Positions 17,185 through 25,847 of a DNA stretch of 64,000 nucleotides are shown here, piece after piece. The position numbers and the translations under genes were made by a program. The first letter of the stretch is position 1. Each line of letters opens with the position of its first letter. The stretch is from Bacillota bacterium (GTDB lineage: Bacteria > Bacillota > Clostridia > Lachnospirales > Lachnospiraceae). The stretch lies in contig JAEYOY010000070.1 of NCBI GenBank assembly GCA_023411215.1, forward strand, positions 1 through 64,000, read 5' to 3'. Under the pieces are notes generated by a model, which was not told the origin of the DNA, searched no databases, and worked only from the letters and a program-made list of their open reading frames with translations.

Positions 17185-18369
17185 TTAGTTCGTAAATAAC
17201 TGAGACCAATAGATTACGCCATTGGACTTATATACACCAATACCTATCTTACCAAAATTAGCATTAAGGATATTCGCTCTATGACCGGAAGAATTCATCC
17301 ATCCGGTTACAACCTCCTGAGGAGATTTCTGTCCATAAGCAATATTCTCGCCCGCTGTGCGGTAGGAAATATTAAATTCCTTTAAGACGGTATTAAAGTT
17401 CGTTCCATCGGGTCTTGTATGAGAGAAGGACTGCACTGTCTCTTTTGCTCTCTTATTTGCAGCATTCGTTAAAGTTGAATTAGTAGTCAGTGCAGATAAT
17501 CCTGCTTTCGCACGTTCCTGATTCACAAGCTCTAACACCTGGTTAGCATAGCTGCTTACATCAGAGGAGTTACTAGACTGTGTTGTAGATGTAGGCGTAG
17601 TCGTGGGAGTAGGTGTTGCTGTAGCTGTAGGCTTCGTTGTGGGAGCAGGTGTTGCTGCAGGCGTAGTTGTGGGAGTAGGTGTTGCTGCAGGCGTAGTTGT
17701 GGGAGTAGGTGTTGCTGTAGCTGTAGGCGTAGTTGTGGGAGTAGGTGTTGCTGTAGCTGTAGGCTTTGTTGTGGAAGCTGACTGTGCTCCGTTCTTATTA
17801 ATACAAGCAAGGATATCCTCCAGAGATGAAATATTATTTATATTACTTAATGTCACATTCGTACAGCCATTCTCCTGAAGCTTAACGACAACCTCTTTCA
17901 CAGAATTACAATCGGATAAATCAATATTCTTATAAGTCAATTCCTGAGTTTCGTCAAGGCACTTTGTAGTATTTGCAGCTTTCACATCGCTGGTATTTTC
18001 AAGGCACTCTGTAGTATTTGCAGCTTTCACTTCGCTGTTATTCTTGGTGCTCTCTGCGTTATTGTTCTTCTTGTTATTCTTCTTTGTGTTACTCTTGTTC
18101 TTCTTAGCTTCCGATTTTTTCTTGGAAGAAGTCTTTACTGCCTTTACTTCATTATTATCATTATTTCCAGCCACAGCACCTTTCACTGCGGTATTGGTTA
18201 TAGGAATACTTTGCTCTACATCTGAATTTGTAACATTTTCTTCTACCGTTGTAGATGTATTTGTTGTATTCAGATCATTCGATAAATTCAATGAACTTTG
18301 GTAACCACCAAATGCGCCCAATAGTGTCAACCCCAGTGTACATACTGATGTTATTATAATCTTTCTCAT
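17185..18369 (-). CDS. Secreted CAP/SCP-domain protein with Thr/Pro repeat linker
   Basis: 394 residues. A signal peptide (MRKIIITSVCTLGLTLLGAFGG) is followed by a Lys/Asn-rich region (about 75-120), an ETQELTYKNIDLSDCNSV segment, a low-complexity Thr/Pro/Ala linker (about 200-265), and a CAP domain (about 275-394) with HTRPDG, AGENIAYG and GHRANILN. The domain resembles YkwD of Bacillus. Start at 18369 follows AAGGAGG by seven bases; the frame extends to 18438 without a site. Role in the wall or spore coat is not known. Confidence 0.85.
   Translation of the reverse strand: MRKIIITSVCTLGLTLLGAFGGYQSSLNLSNDLNTTNTSTTVEENVTNSDVEQSIPITNTAVKGAVAGNNDNNEVKAVKTSSKKKSEAKKNKSNTKKNNKKNNNAESTKNNSEVKAANTTECLENTSDVKAANTTKCLDETQELTYKNIDLSDCNSVKEVVVKLQENGCTNVTLSNINNISSLEDILACINKNGAQSASTTKPTATATPTPTTTPTATATPTPTTTPAATPTPTTTPAATPAPTTKPTATATPTPTTTPTSTTQSSNSSDVSSYANQVLELVNQERAKAGLSALTTNSTLTNAANKRAKETVQSFSHTRPDGTNFNTVLKEFNISYRTAGENIAYGQKSPQEVVTGWMNSSGHRANILNANFGKIGIGVYKSNGVIYWSQLFTN
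17586..17775. repeat. Direct repeats coding the Thr/Pro linker of the CAP protein
   Basis: Units of about 18-36 bases built on GTAGTTGTGGGAGTAGGTGTTGC (shown in part) recur six to seven times, coding TATATPTPTTTP-like repeats. Some copies are identical, so recent slippage or recombination is likely. Confidence 0.85.
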
Positions 18370-18438
18370 TTTTTGTACCTCCTTTATGGTATCTATCTGC
18401 TGCTCCCTTAGAGTAACACATAGGTAACAGGGGTTCAA

Positions 18439-18768
18439 CAGCTAGATTTTGGTGTTAGACACAAGTCTTACCTTGTTTTTGGATAATTCTTCAATAAACA
18501 AAACCATAATATGTAATAACAGAGCGCAATTATTACCAAATTCTCTACTGATATAAAATCATTGAAACCCTTAATTTATAAGGTTAAACCAAGCATTTAC
18601 TATACAATAATCTTATGATCCAATTCCTAAAATCGACCAAAAAGATGAGTGATTTTGCAATGTAATTCCATGACATAGTTTTTAAATATTTATTACAAAC
18701 ATATTAACATTTCAACTAAATATCGCATTAGATCATCTTTTTCCGATCATAACACCGCACAAAAATAG
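18439..18768. other. AT-rich upstream region of the CAP-domain gene
   Basis: About 330 bases with no coding frame that has a ribosome-binding site and no evident hairpin. Presumably contains the CAP-gene promoter. Confidence 0.4.
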
Positions 18769-18802
18769 GTGTCCGACACCAAAACGGTACCGAACACCCC
18801 TA
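18769..18802 (-). terminator. Terminator after the chromate-type transporter
   Basis: GGTGTTCGG...CCGACACC-like stem (18770-18799), followed on the minus strand by TATTTTTG. Confidence 0.55.
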
Positions 18803-18850
18803 GGATAACTCTTAAGGTATTAAATAGGATAATTCTTAAGGTATTAAATA
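18803..18850. repeat. 24-base tandem duplication across the transporter stop codon
   Basis: Units 18803-18826 and 18827-18850 are GGATAACTCTTAAGGTATTA... and the same with one change (C to T). The second unit contains the stop codon of the ChrA-type gene, so the first is a copy of the gene's tail. Confidence 0.9.
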
Positions 18851-19410
18851 AGAAGAGGATAGACAACTAGGCCGATAATTCCTGCTCCTATCATTATAGC
18901 AATCTGGCTAACCTTCCATTTACGTAATATCACTAACGCTATTGTAAAGATTACTACTGATAGCAGATCGACCTTACTCAGATCAGCAGTAACCGCTTCT
19001 CCTTTCCAGAAAGCCAAGAGAACAAGAGATATCCCTGCCGAGGTGATCAACGCAACAACCGCAGGACGAAGCCCATTCATAACCCCTTGAAAGGTAGAAA
19101 GTCCTCTATAACGATAATAAACATATGCCAAAATTAAAGATAGTACAATAGAAGGTGTAATGCAGCCAAGGGTTGCAATAACAGCTCCCGGTATCCCTCC
19201 CATGCGGATTCCAATGAAGGATGCAGCATTAATCGCAATCGGTCCCGGTGTCATTTGTGATAGAGTCACAACATCCGCAAATTCTGTCATAGTAAGCCAG
19301 CCATTTATGTCCACCACTTGATTTTGAATTAATGGCAGGGCAGCATACCCCCCTCCTATGCTGAATAACCCTATTTGAAAAAAGCTCCAGAATAAAGTAA
19401 GAAGTATCAT
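18844..19410 (-). CDS. Chromate transporter family protein, second half-size subunit
   Basis: 188 residues, half the size of full ChrA. It has the family N-terminus FWSFFQIGLFSIGGGYAALPLI, the TMTEFADVVTLSQMTPGPIAINAASFIG motif and about six membrane helices. The start at 19410 overlaps the preceding gene by 4 bases (ATGA). Paired short ChrA proteins work together, presumably as an anion exporter. The actual substrate in this organism is unproven. Confidence 0.87.
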   Translation of the reverse strand: MILLTLFWSFFQIGLFSIGGGYAALPLIQNQVVDINGWLTMTEFADVVTLSQMTPGPIAINAASFIGIRMGGIPGAVIATLGCITPSIVLSLILAYVYYRYRGLSTFQGVMNGLRPAVVALITSAGISLVLLAFWKGEAVTADLSKVDLLSVVIFTIALVILRKWKVSQIAIMIGAGIIGLVVYPLLI

Positions 19411-19985
19411 GCTTTCTCCCCCTTTCCTGTTGTATGCTTTGTTAAATAGATGGAGATCGCCCCAAGTACTCCACACACCAGTATTATAATGATTACACTC
19501 ACATCAAAGACAAATGCAGCAATAAAGGCAGCCAACATTAAAAGAATAGGAAATTTCTTTTTTTCCTTCATTACATTATGAATCATATTAATTACAACAT
19601 CGATGATTACCGCTGCCACTCCGGCCTGCATACCGCGAAGGGTATAACCAACCATCACGCTATCACGAAATGCTGTATAAGCCACAGAAATCACCGATAG
19701 TATGATGAGAGGAGGTAATGCTGTACCAAACACAGTCAATAATGCTCCCAGAATCCCTGCCATCCGATAACCGACCAGGATGGAGGCATTTACTGCGATA
19801 GCGCCCGGAGTTGACTGAGCAATTGCAGTAAGATCCAGCATCTCATTCTCTTCTATCCATTTATACTGGTCAACAAACTTCTTTCTCATTAACGAAATAA
19901 TGACATAGCCTCCACCAAAGGTAAATGCACTCAAAAGAAAGGTTGATGAAAATAATTTTAGATAGAACCGTAGATCCTTCTTCAT
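19407..19985 (-). CDS. Chromate transporter family protein, first half-size subunit
   Basis: 192 residues with the same fold as its partner: FLLSAFTFGGGYVIISLMRKKFVDQ, EMLDLTAIAQSTPGAIAVNASILVGYRMAG, and about six membrane helices. First gene of a two-gene unit; its stop overlaps the start of the second. Together they correspond to the N- and C-halves of long ChrA proteins. Confidence 0.87.
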   Translation of the reverse strand: MKKDLRFYLKLFSSTFLLSAFTFGGGYVIISLMRKKFVDQYKWIEENEMLDLTAIAQSTPGAIAVNASILVGYRMAGILGALLTVFGTALPPLIILSVISVAYTAFRDSVMVGYTLRGMQAGVAAVIIDVVINMIHNVMKEKKKFPILLMLAAFIAAFVFDVSVIIIILVCGVLGAISIYLTKHTTGKGEKA

Positions 19986-20189
19986 ATAAACACTCCTATT
20001 TCCTGTGTATATTCATAATTGATAGCATACTCCAATTTATCTATATTATAGGTATCTCCTTCATGAAATAAACGAATCTAACCATAGTTTCATTCAACAT
20101 CTGAATCTCGAAACACGGTACTTGATATTCTTCTCTCACCAGGGTATATTTAGGTTAAACAATCATTTCAATGAAAGGAACTTCTGAAC

Positions 20190-20513
20190 ATGTATCCTAC
20201 AAATAAAGGCTTCTTCGAAGAGGTCTATCAAATCGTAAGTAATATTCCGGAAGGATCCGTCATGACCTATGGTATGATTGCCACCATGCTTGGTAGGCCT
20301 AAGGCAGCCCGACTAGTTGGATATGCCATGCATGATGCTCCAAAAGATCGCCAGCTTCCCTGCCACCGAGTGGTTAGTAAGGATGGAAAACTATCACCTG
20401 AGGAGATCTTCGGAGTAGGCATTCAACGCCGCTTACTGGAAATGGAAGGTATCACCTTTAAAGAGGATGGCTGCATCAACATGGATAAACATCTCATTCA
20501 TTGGAGTTTCTGA
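20190..20513 (+). CDS. Single-domain O6-alkylguanine methyltransferase-like protein
   Basis: 107 residues, only the DNA-binding/catalytic domain of MGMT. The winged-helix segment MTYGMIATMLGRPKAARLVGYAMH and the active-site PCHRVV (about residue 58) are present. Keeping Cys sets it apart from the alkyltransferase-like proteins that have Trp there, so it may still accept alkyl groups. It ends two bases from the convergent DUF4317 gene. AAAGGAAC precedes the ATG. Confidence 0.85.
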   Translation: MYPTNKGFFEEVYQIVSNIPEGSVMTYGMIATMLGRPKAARLVGYAMHDAPKDRQLPCHRVVSKDGKLSPEEIFGVGIQRRLLEMEGITFKEDGCINMDKHLIHWSF

Positions 20514-20514
20514 A

Positions 20515-21648
20515 TCATATGGTAGGCTTCACTACGATACCGTTTACTTCTACCTGGTCGGTTATCTCGATGACCAAGCATTTCCGGCCATCCACCAGCT
20601 TTGTCTGCACCAGATCTACTCGTTCCGGATTCACCTTGACGATAACATCGGGTGTCTTGACTTCAAACACTCGTGTGTTTACAACATTTGCTGCCATCAG
20701 GGTGGCATTTTCTCCGGTCATCATATCATAGTTTTTATCAAATTCCACGAGCTTCTCTTCCACTACTCCGCTTTCTGCAAAGATGCTTTTCACCTCACTC
20801 TTATCCAAGGTCAAGGGCTCGGGAATCTCCTTCAGCTTATGTTCTTCCAGTATATCATTCAACTTCTCATGAATATTGCGAACAATCTCATACTCGCATT
20901 CTTCACCTAAGGTCTCCTTAATCAAGGTCTGGAAGGTTTCCTTCTGTCCGCCGGCAGACATCGGTACCTCACAACCGAGTAGCTCCTTTGCGAAATCACT
21001 ATGTAATTCCTCAGAATCCTTTGAGTAATATAAGACACTATGAATATCAGTACTGCGATCATTGAAAGACGGGAATAGGAAACCATTATTCGGCGCGCCT
21101 ACCACCCAGTCCTGAATTCTCTTCCCAATCTGATTTAGGTCCTCATGATAGCTTAATCCCGGTTTTGATAGATTGACAGGACAGATTGAGCAGAGTATGT
21201 AACGATACACCTCATCGGAGGCATCCTCCATCATGATTTTATCATTTGTCTTTCCCGGAACATCGTAGGCTGCATATACAACTAATACAAGGTAATTTCC
21301 CGGAAAATCATAGACCTGAATTATCTTATTATAGAATTCCTCCAGCAAGGACTCATCCTTTAGTTCACTGTCCCGAAGCCTCAACATGAATTCCTGGGTT
21401 CCTCCATTGAATTCGGTTTCTAGTGGAAAGTCCATATTAATTAGGTTCTTACCAATGGTTCCGGATAAGGTCTTCTTAAATATTTCAAAATACTTGAAGG
21501 TTTCCTCCTCCGGTAAGCACAAAAATGACTCGGTAAATTTTGTTTTAATCGTCTTTTCGCCATCTACATAACAACCGCTCACCTTAGTTATGGAGCAGTT
21601 TTCGTGTTTCATTTGTTTTCTAATCTCTAAAATTTCACTATTGATCAT
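20515..21648 (-). CDS. DUF4317 domain-containing protein
   Basis: 377 residues, matching in length and in its opening INSEILEIRKQMKHENCSITKVSGCYVDGE the DUF4317 family of Clostridia. It is soluble, acidic and without signal peptide. A conserved GAPNNGFLFPSFNDRSTDIH segment is visible near 183-202. Convergent with the MGMT-type gene. Function of the family is unknown. Confidence 0.85.
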   Translation of the reverse strand: MINSEILEIRKQMKHENCSITKVSGCYVDGEKTIKTKFTESFLCLPEEETFKYFEIFKKTLSGTIGKNLINMDFPLETEFNGGTQEFMLRLRDSELKDESLLEEFYNKIIQVYDFPGNYLVLVVYAAYDVPGKTNDKIMMEDASDEVYRYILCSICPVNLSKPGLSYHEDLNQIGKRIQDWVVGAPNNGFLFPSFNDRSTDIHSVLYYSKDSEELHSDFAKELLGCEVPMSAGGQKETFQTLIKETLGEECEYEIVRNIHEKLNDILEEHKLKEIPEPLTLDKSEVKSIFAESGVVEEKLVEFDKNYDMMTGENATLMAANVVNTRVFEVKTPDVIVKVNPERVDLVQTKLVDGRKCLVIEITDQVEVNGIVVKPTI

Positions 21649-22033
21649 AGTATCGTTCGCTCCTTATCTATTTCATCATTTTCTATTCTAGCACAACAGG
21701 GTCCCCTTTGAATTAGTTTGGTACCAAGTAGGTTTTTACACTTTGGTTACGCTAGAACATATAAAATAACATAACAAATACTAGTTTACCATATCCGAAT
21801 TTTAAATCAAGAAGTTGTTTCCACTTAGATTTCATCGGTAACAGGATAAGCCATTATCAATATGGCGTATATTACTGTGCAGGCTGCATATACTAATCAA
21901 CGATAGAAAATATGCTTCATGCACTTTCTATTGCTACGTACCGAAAGAGTATATTTTGTAAACTTCTACGGTCGTGTATGAGTTCAAATACTTCACATTT
22001 GCTTATAAGCAAATATAAGGAGGAGTTAATTCT
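21649..22033. other. Intergenic region holding a dispersed hairpin repeat
   Basis: 385 bases between divergent genes. It holds a 40-base repeat (21899-21938, see repeat entry) and presumably two promoters. The frame at 21912 has no ribosome-binding site and is not called. Confidence 0.45.
21899..21938. repeat. Dispersed hairpin repeat, family B, copy 1
   Basis: Matches 25848-25887 at 34 of 40 positions. Core stem ATAGAAAAT...ACTTTCTAT around a GCTTYAYG loop. Intergenic. Confidence 0.75.
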
Positions 22034-22207
22034 ATGGATTATTGTAACGACAGTAATACAACACCATCAAAAGATACCGGTTCTAAGAACTTAGCCGTAG
22101 AAAGCGATATAGATTATGGTAATAGTTCCGAGGTAAGCAATCCTCATCCGGCTACCGCAACCCCAAATATTCCCAGCGAAATGCCGAACCGAGGAATTGA
22201 TAAATAG
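22034..22207 (+). CDS. 57-residue hydrophilic protein, unknown
   Basis: ATG at 22034 is preceded by AAGGAGGAG seven bases upstream; the frame ends TAG at 22205-22207. The product begins MDYCNDSNTTPSKDTGSKNL and is rich in Ser, Asn, Thr and Pro, with one Cys and no membrane segment. A stem-loop with a T-rich tail follows. No homologue is recognised. Its composition resembles the 63-residue protein at 23679. Confidence 0.6.
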   Translation: MDYCNDSNTTPSKDTGSKNLAVESDIDYGNSSEVSNPHPATATPNIPSEMPNRGIDK

Positions 22208-22263
22208 TCTTACATTATTTAAGTTCAATAGAGGATGTGTCAAAACATAATGATTGGCACAAG

Positions 22264-22326
22264 AGAAGGGTAACAGCAGCCATAATCAAGGGAATGATGA
22301 TGCATGTTACCTTTTCCTTTGCTTAG
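22264..22326 (+). terminator. Terminator after the 57-residue gene
   Basis: GGTAACA/TGTTACC stem (about 22269-22312) followed by TTTTCCTTTGCTT. Weakly related outer arms (TGTCAAAACATA at 22238, TATGTCTTGAAACA at 22371) may close a larger structure. Confidence 0.5.
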
Positions 22327-22403
22327 TTTAAGACTATAGGATGAGGGTTATCCTTACCTTAAGTTAACATATGTCTTGAAACAGCCCCTTGTGGTATTTC
22401 ACC

Positions 22404-23351
22404 TCAGTATCGGATCGGTATTGACGATGCTTCTATGGTTAATCTCGGGTTATAGTGATGCATCGAGAGAAATCTGCGGAGACCGCTTTCTGCCAGTTCC
22501 TTTTCCATAATTGGTGCTATTGTAATTGAATTGATGGTTTCCATAGGATCCAGCATAATCTCACAGCAGGGTGTGACGATACCGTTCTTAATCGTAAAGC
22601 CCATCTTAGGCTCCTGCTCTTCGTGGCTCGTATAATCACCTGGTAATTTGATCACAAATCGGTATTCCCTCTCTCCGGCAAAGGACTCATTCTTATAAAA
22701 AAGCTTACAATCATTGATATAATCCAGTACCCTATCCCGAATCTCCAAAAGCGATTGTTCCTTGTTCTGAGTAAGATTATATCGATTCACATATTCAAGA
22801 TTCATCTCCGACAACATAAGCTGCAGCGCAGCTGTCTGCTCCTTATCCGTATAAAGAACCTGCCCGTAGAACACCCGCATATTATTTATGCTGATCCCCT
22901 CCAGGCACTTTACCAGCTTATTGATCGTAAAGCAGAGGTTATAACCTTGGTAGTTGCCATTCTTTACATAGTAATTCCACATATTAAGCAAATCTTTCCC
23001 CTCTGACAGACAGAAGATATAATATCCGGCATTCTCGGAAGGAGTCGTTGTTCTCCATTCGCCGTAAGAGGGATTGAGAATCTCAGTCTCATAGTTTTGG
23101 TTGAATAGCTCCTCTATTGTCTCCCGAAATTCCGGTCTTAACTGACCCCCTAACACGCCTAGAGCTTTCAACAGCGGTTTCCTTATGTACATTGCCTCGG
23201 ACTTATCGTTCAGAAATTGACAATCAGTAAATCGAAGTGTTTTTCTCTCTAATATAGCATACAGACCCTCAGGTGAAGTATAATGATAGACCTTACTTCT
23301 GCTCTTATCTGGAGTCGAAACGCTAGGCTCAAAGCATTTGATATCTTTCAT
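22404..23351 (-). CDS. DUF2971 domain-containing protein
   Basis: 315 residues. The opening KVYHYTSPEGLYAILERKTLRFTDCQFLNDKSEAMY is the signature of DUF2971. Further conserved parts are YYIFCLSEGKDLLNMWNYYVKNGNYQGYNL and ESFAGEREYRFVIKLP. It is soluble. GAGGTGATAAATC precedes the ATG. The family often sits near toxin or defence genes elsewhere, but nothing of that kind is adjacent here. Confidence 0.82.
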   Translation of the reverse strand: MKDIKCFEPSVSTPDKSRSKVYHYTSPEGLYAILERKTLRFTDCQFLNDKSEAMYIRKPLLKALGVLGGQLRPEFRETIEELFNQNYETEILNPSYGEWRTTTPSENAGYYIFCLSEGKDLLNMWNYYVKNGNYQGYNLCFTINKLVKCLEGISINNMRVFYGQVLYTDKEQTAALQLMLSEMNLEYVNRYNLTQNKEQSLLEIRDRVLDYINDCKLFYKNESFAGEREYRFVIKLPGDYTSHEEQEPKMGFTIKNGIVTPCCEIMLDPMETINSITIAPIMEKELAESGLRRFLSMHHYNPRLTIEASSIPIRY

Positions 23352-23640
23352 GATTTATCACCTCATTCGTATATTTTGCATAGAGTACCTTTCCTATATT
23401 ATATCATTGGCAATATTTTCTATCAAGACCAGACCTTCCGGCATGACAAAAGCAAGAACTACAGTATCCCGTACCACTGCATGAAAGATATTCCTAAGCT
23501 ATCCTTCCTTCCGTGTAATACCGAATACCGGTTATCCTTGCCTTCTTGATGCTTTATTCAGTTCTCATTTCCTTACTGATACTTCAATTCTGTTATCATT
23601 TTTTCTTAGTGATTAATATAGCACCGTTTCCAGGCTTTAA
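23352..23640. other. Intergenic region upstream of DUF2971
   Basis: No gene supported. A TATAAT at about 23396-23401 (minus strand) with an upstream TTGCCA is a likely promoter element, though the spacing is poor. Confidence 0.35.
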
Positions 23641-23667
23641 TAAAATAATTCGGTCTGCCGACGAATG
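23641..23667 (-). terminator. Terminator after the 63-residue gene
   Basis: ATTCG/CGAAT stem around TCGGCAGAC, followed on the minus strand by TTATTTTATT. Confidence 0.5.
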
Positions 23668-23678
23668 AACCTCACTTA

Positions 23679-23870
23679 TTACTTTTTGGGTTCATCCGAG
23701 AACTGGTGACTGGACGAGGACCTTTCTTTATCACCGCTCACATAGCCGTTGGTACTATCCAGTGCATTCTTAAAGCGTTTCATATCATCGCCGGTAATAT
23801 TTCTTTCTGCGAGACCGTTATTATTGGTGTTTGTATTATTTGGATTCTTACTGTTTATTCTATTGGACAA
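23679..23870 (-). CDS. 63-residue Asn/Ser-rich protein, unknown
   Basis: TTG start at 23870, with TAGGAGG eight bases upstream. The product begins MSNRINSKNPNNTNTNNNGL and has a small helical part (ITGDDMKRFKNALDSTNGYV). The tail is Ser-rich and basic/acidic (KERSSSSHQFSDEPKK). It has no signal peptide or membrane segment. A small spore or stress protein is possible by size and composition, but this is a guess. Confidence 0.6.
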   Translation of the reverse strand: MSNRINSKNPNNTNTNNNGLAERNITGDDMKRFKNALDSTNGYVSGDKERSSSSHQFSDEPKK

Positions 23871-23978
23871 AGGAACTACCTCCTAGTAAATGATAGAATA
23901 TTATGCGTAAATCCTAAGAATTTATTCCAATTATACAAAACAGTTACCTATCTAATAACCTGATAGAAGCTTTGTGTC

Positions 23979-24176
23979 TTACAGATTCTCTCCAAGCTCA
24001 CGAAACAGCTCCGATAACTTGTGACACAAATCTTTATCAAGAGGGATCAAATCTATGCCTTCGCAGGAATCCGTAATCAATAATTCCTTATCGTCCACCT
24101 CAATCAGAAAAGCCCCCGCTTTTCGAATCGATCCATCATATTTATTAAGTATTGCTTCTATTTTTTTCTCATCCAT
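23979..24176 (-). CDS. 65-residue hypothetical protein
   Basis: AAAGGAG lies about 11 bases before the ATG. The product (MDEKKIEAILNKYDGSIRKA...) has a helix, then strands with EVDDKELLITDSCEGIDLIPL, and a final helix. Acidic and soluble, not recognised. It is one of four very small genes within 2.5 kb. Confidence 0.6.
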   Translation of the reverse strand: MDEKKIEAILNKYDGSIRKAGAFLIEVDDKELLITDSCEGIDLIPLDKDLCHKLSELFRELGENL

Positions 24177-24375
24177 GTCTATCTTATCGCTCCTTTACTA
24201 TGATTCATTCTTATTGTTCTTACTATAATTCTAAGTCATACAAATAGCAAGTGCTATATGCGGACATATGCAAAGCTTACGTATTGCTAATTGACCACAT
24301 GAATCACTATTTTGCCCCTTGCATGACCTTTACTATATAATTCATAACCTCTGCTGCCTTCTTCAACTTCTCATT

Positions 24376-24519
24376 CTATTCCATTTCTTCCTCTATGATA
24401 ATAAAATGAAACTGATAATCGTAAAGATACGGAGTTAATTCCGACAAAATCTGATCCCGCTCCTTCTCCGTACACTTAATATGAATGATTTTGTTACCTT
24501 CATCAATCTCCTGCTCCAT
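24376..24519 (-). CDS. 47-residue hypothetical protein
   Basis: ATG at 24519 has AAGGAG eight bases upstream; the frame continues upstream to 24591 without a site, so the short form is preferred. The product MEQEIDEGNKIIHIKC... has a CTEKERDQILSELTPYLY helix and ends in an acidic strand (FIIIEEEME). Not recognised. Confidence 0.55.
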   Translation of the reverse strand: MEQEIDEGNKIIHIKCTEKERDQILSELTPYLYDYQFHFIIIEEEME

Positions 24520-24823
24520 AACCTCACTCCTTACATACAAATCATGATTTAATACTATTATTACAAATATAGATGAATATGGCAACTTCATCTTTTACCA
24601 TGTTACTAGATACAACTTACTCCTGCATTCATAGCTGTAGCATGTTTGTTCCTATACTGATGGATCTGTTCGACCGGTAGCTTCGGGTATAATCACCCAC
24701 ACAAGCAAGCTTGTAGTATGCTCACAACTCTTATTGTCATAAATAATACAAATTATATTGCAGAATTCCCATTTTATTTATCTGCTCTCTTCTTATATAA
24801 TTAGAGCAAAAAGGAGGGATACT

Positions 24824-24853
24824 TTGGTATCATATACATTAGCTAGTGAATAA
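24824..24853 (+). other. Nine-codon frame overlapping the esterase start
   Basis: TTG at 24824 sits four bases after AAGGAGGG and reads VSYTLASE before TAA at 24851. The stop overlaps the GTG (24846) of the esterase frame. Either a coupling leader or a sign of an indel that separated the esterase frame from its ribosome-binding site. Confidence 0.4.
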
Positions 24854-25799
24854 ATACAGTGTATTCAAGAATGATACCGAGCATTATATGAGAACTTATA
24901 AAGGTAAAGTATATAAAAGAATTATATTAGCTTATGGAATACTGATACTGGCTGCAATGGCAGTAATACTAAATTTATTGTTATCTCATCGAGGTGACAA
25001 AATCGAGACCTTTCGCAACCTAGGTTATAGCGAGCCTTTGACAGAGTCCCAGGTGACCTCGCTGTCTCTGGATAGCAAGTACATGGATAGAAATATGCCC
25101 TATATCATCTATCTCCCAAAGGGGTACGGTAACGGTGACAAATACCCTGTTTGGTATGGGCTGAACAGCTACAGTACCAATGAAGCCATGTGGATCAACA
25201 ATGGTATTGATGTGGCAGCAGATGAATTAATTGACGCTGGCGAGATTGAACCAATTATCATGGTGTTTCCTTATACAAAGGATTCCTCATTAAAAGAAAT
25301 AGAGAAGGATCTGGAGGATGGAATTGTTGATGAAAGAAATTTCGACCAATTACTAAGCAAGGAATTAATCCCCTACATCGATACTCACTACTTTACTGTA
25401 GCAAAACCGGAGGGAAGATTCATCGGTGGCTTCTCTTTGGGTGGAATGATTGCTCTTAGAATTGCTTTCCATCATACGGAGCAGTTTAGCAGGGTCGGTG
25501 GGTATAGTGCTGGTGTACTATACGACGATTATTCCGACAATCAGCTGGAGAAATGGTTATATCCAAATGATGACATCGATAATATTGACACCTTTGATCA
25601 TCAGAGAGGGTTACAAAAACTTCAAGTGCAACTGGATGCCGGTAATTCGAACGATCCCTTCGCTGTTGGTCTCGCATCCTTGCATGAAGCATTGCTGAAA
25701 AGGGGCGTTACTTCAGAGTTCGAATTGTATGACGGAGGACATACCTTAAGAAGAAATAAAATGAAGGATTATCTGAAGTTCTATGTCCCTAAGGATTAA
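24846..25799 (+). CDS. Membrane-anchored alpha/beta-hydrolase esterase (esterase D-like)
   Basis: About 317 residues. An N-terminal membrane helix (about 25-44) places the catalytic domain outside. The fold resembles putative esterases of the enterochelin/feruloyl esterase group: MPYIIYLPKGYGN, nucleophile elbow GGFSLGGM (Ser about 197) and catalytic His in YDGGHTLRR (about 298). The start is unsure: GTG 24846 lies far from the GGAGG at 24813, which serves a short overlapping frame. Substrate unknown. Confidence 0.8.
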   Translation: MNKYSVFKNDTEHYMRTYKGKVYKRIILAYGILILAAMAVILNLLLSHRGDKIETFRNLGYSEPLTESQVTSLSLDSKYMDRNMPYIIYLPKGYGNGDKYPVWYGLNSYSTNEAMWINNGIDVAADELIDAGEIEPIIMVFPYTKDSSLKEIEKDLEDGIVDERNFDQLLSKELIPYIDTHYFTVAKPEGRFIGGFSLGGMIALRIAFHHTEQFSRVGGYSAGVLYDDYSDNQLEKWLYPNDDIDNIDTFDHQRGLQKLQVQLDAGNSNDPFAVGLASLHEALLKRGVTSEFELYDGGHTLRRNKMKDYLKFYVPKD

Positions 25800-25847
25800 T
25801 CACGTCATTATCCATATAATCGGTATAGCTATCTTTTTCATATCAAT

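Noticed and set aside
17586..17775. Regular direct repeats that could suggest a CRISPR array
   Set aside because: The repeats keep the reading frame of the CAP protein, have no unique spacers and no cas genes are nearby.
17603..17878. Plus-strand frame of Gly/Val repeats
   Set aside because: It is the antisense of the Thr/Pro linker of the CAP protein.
18844..19985. The two chromate-type genes as one frameshifted long ChrA
   Set aside because: Each half has its own full N-terminus and they overlap cleanly by ATGA; paired short ChrA proteins are normal.
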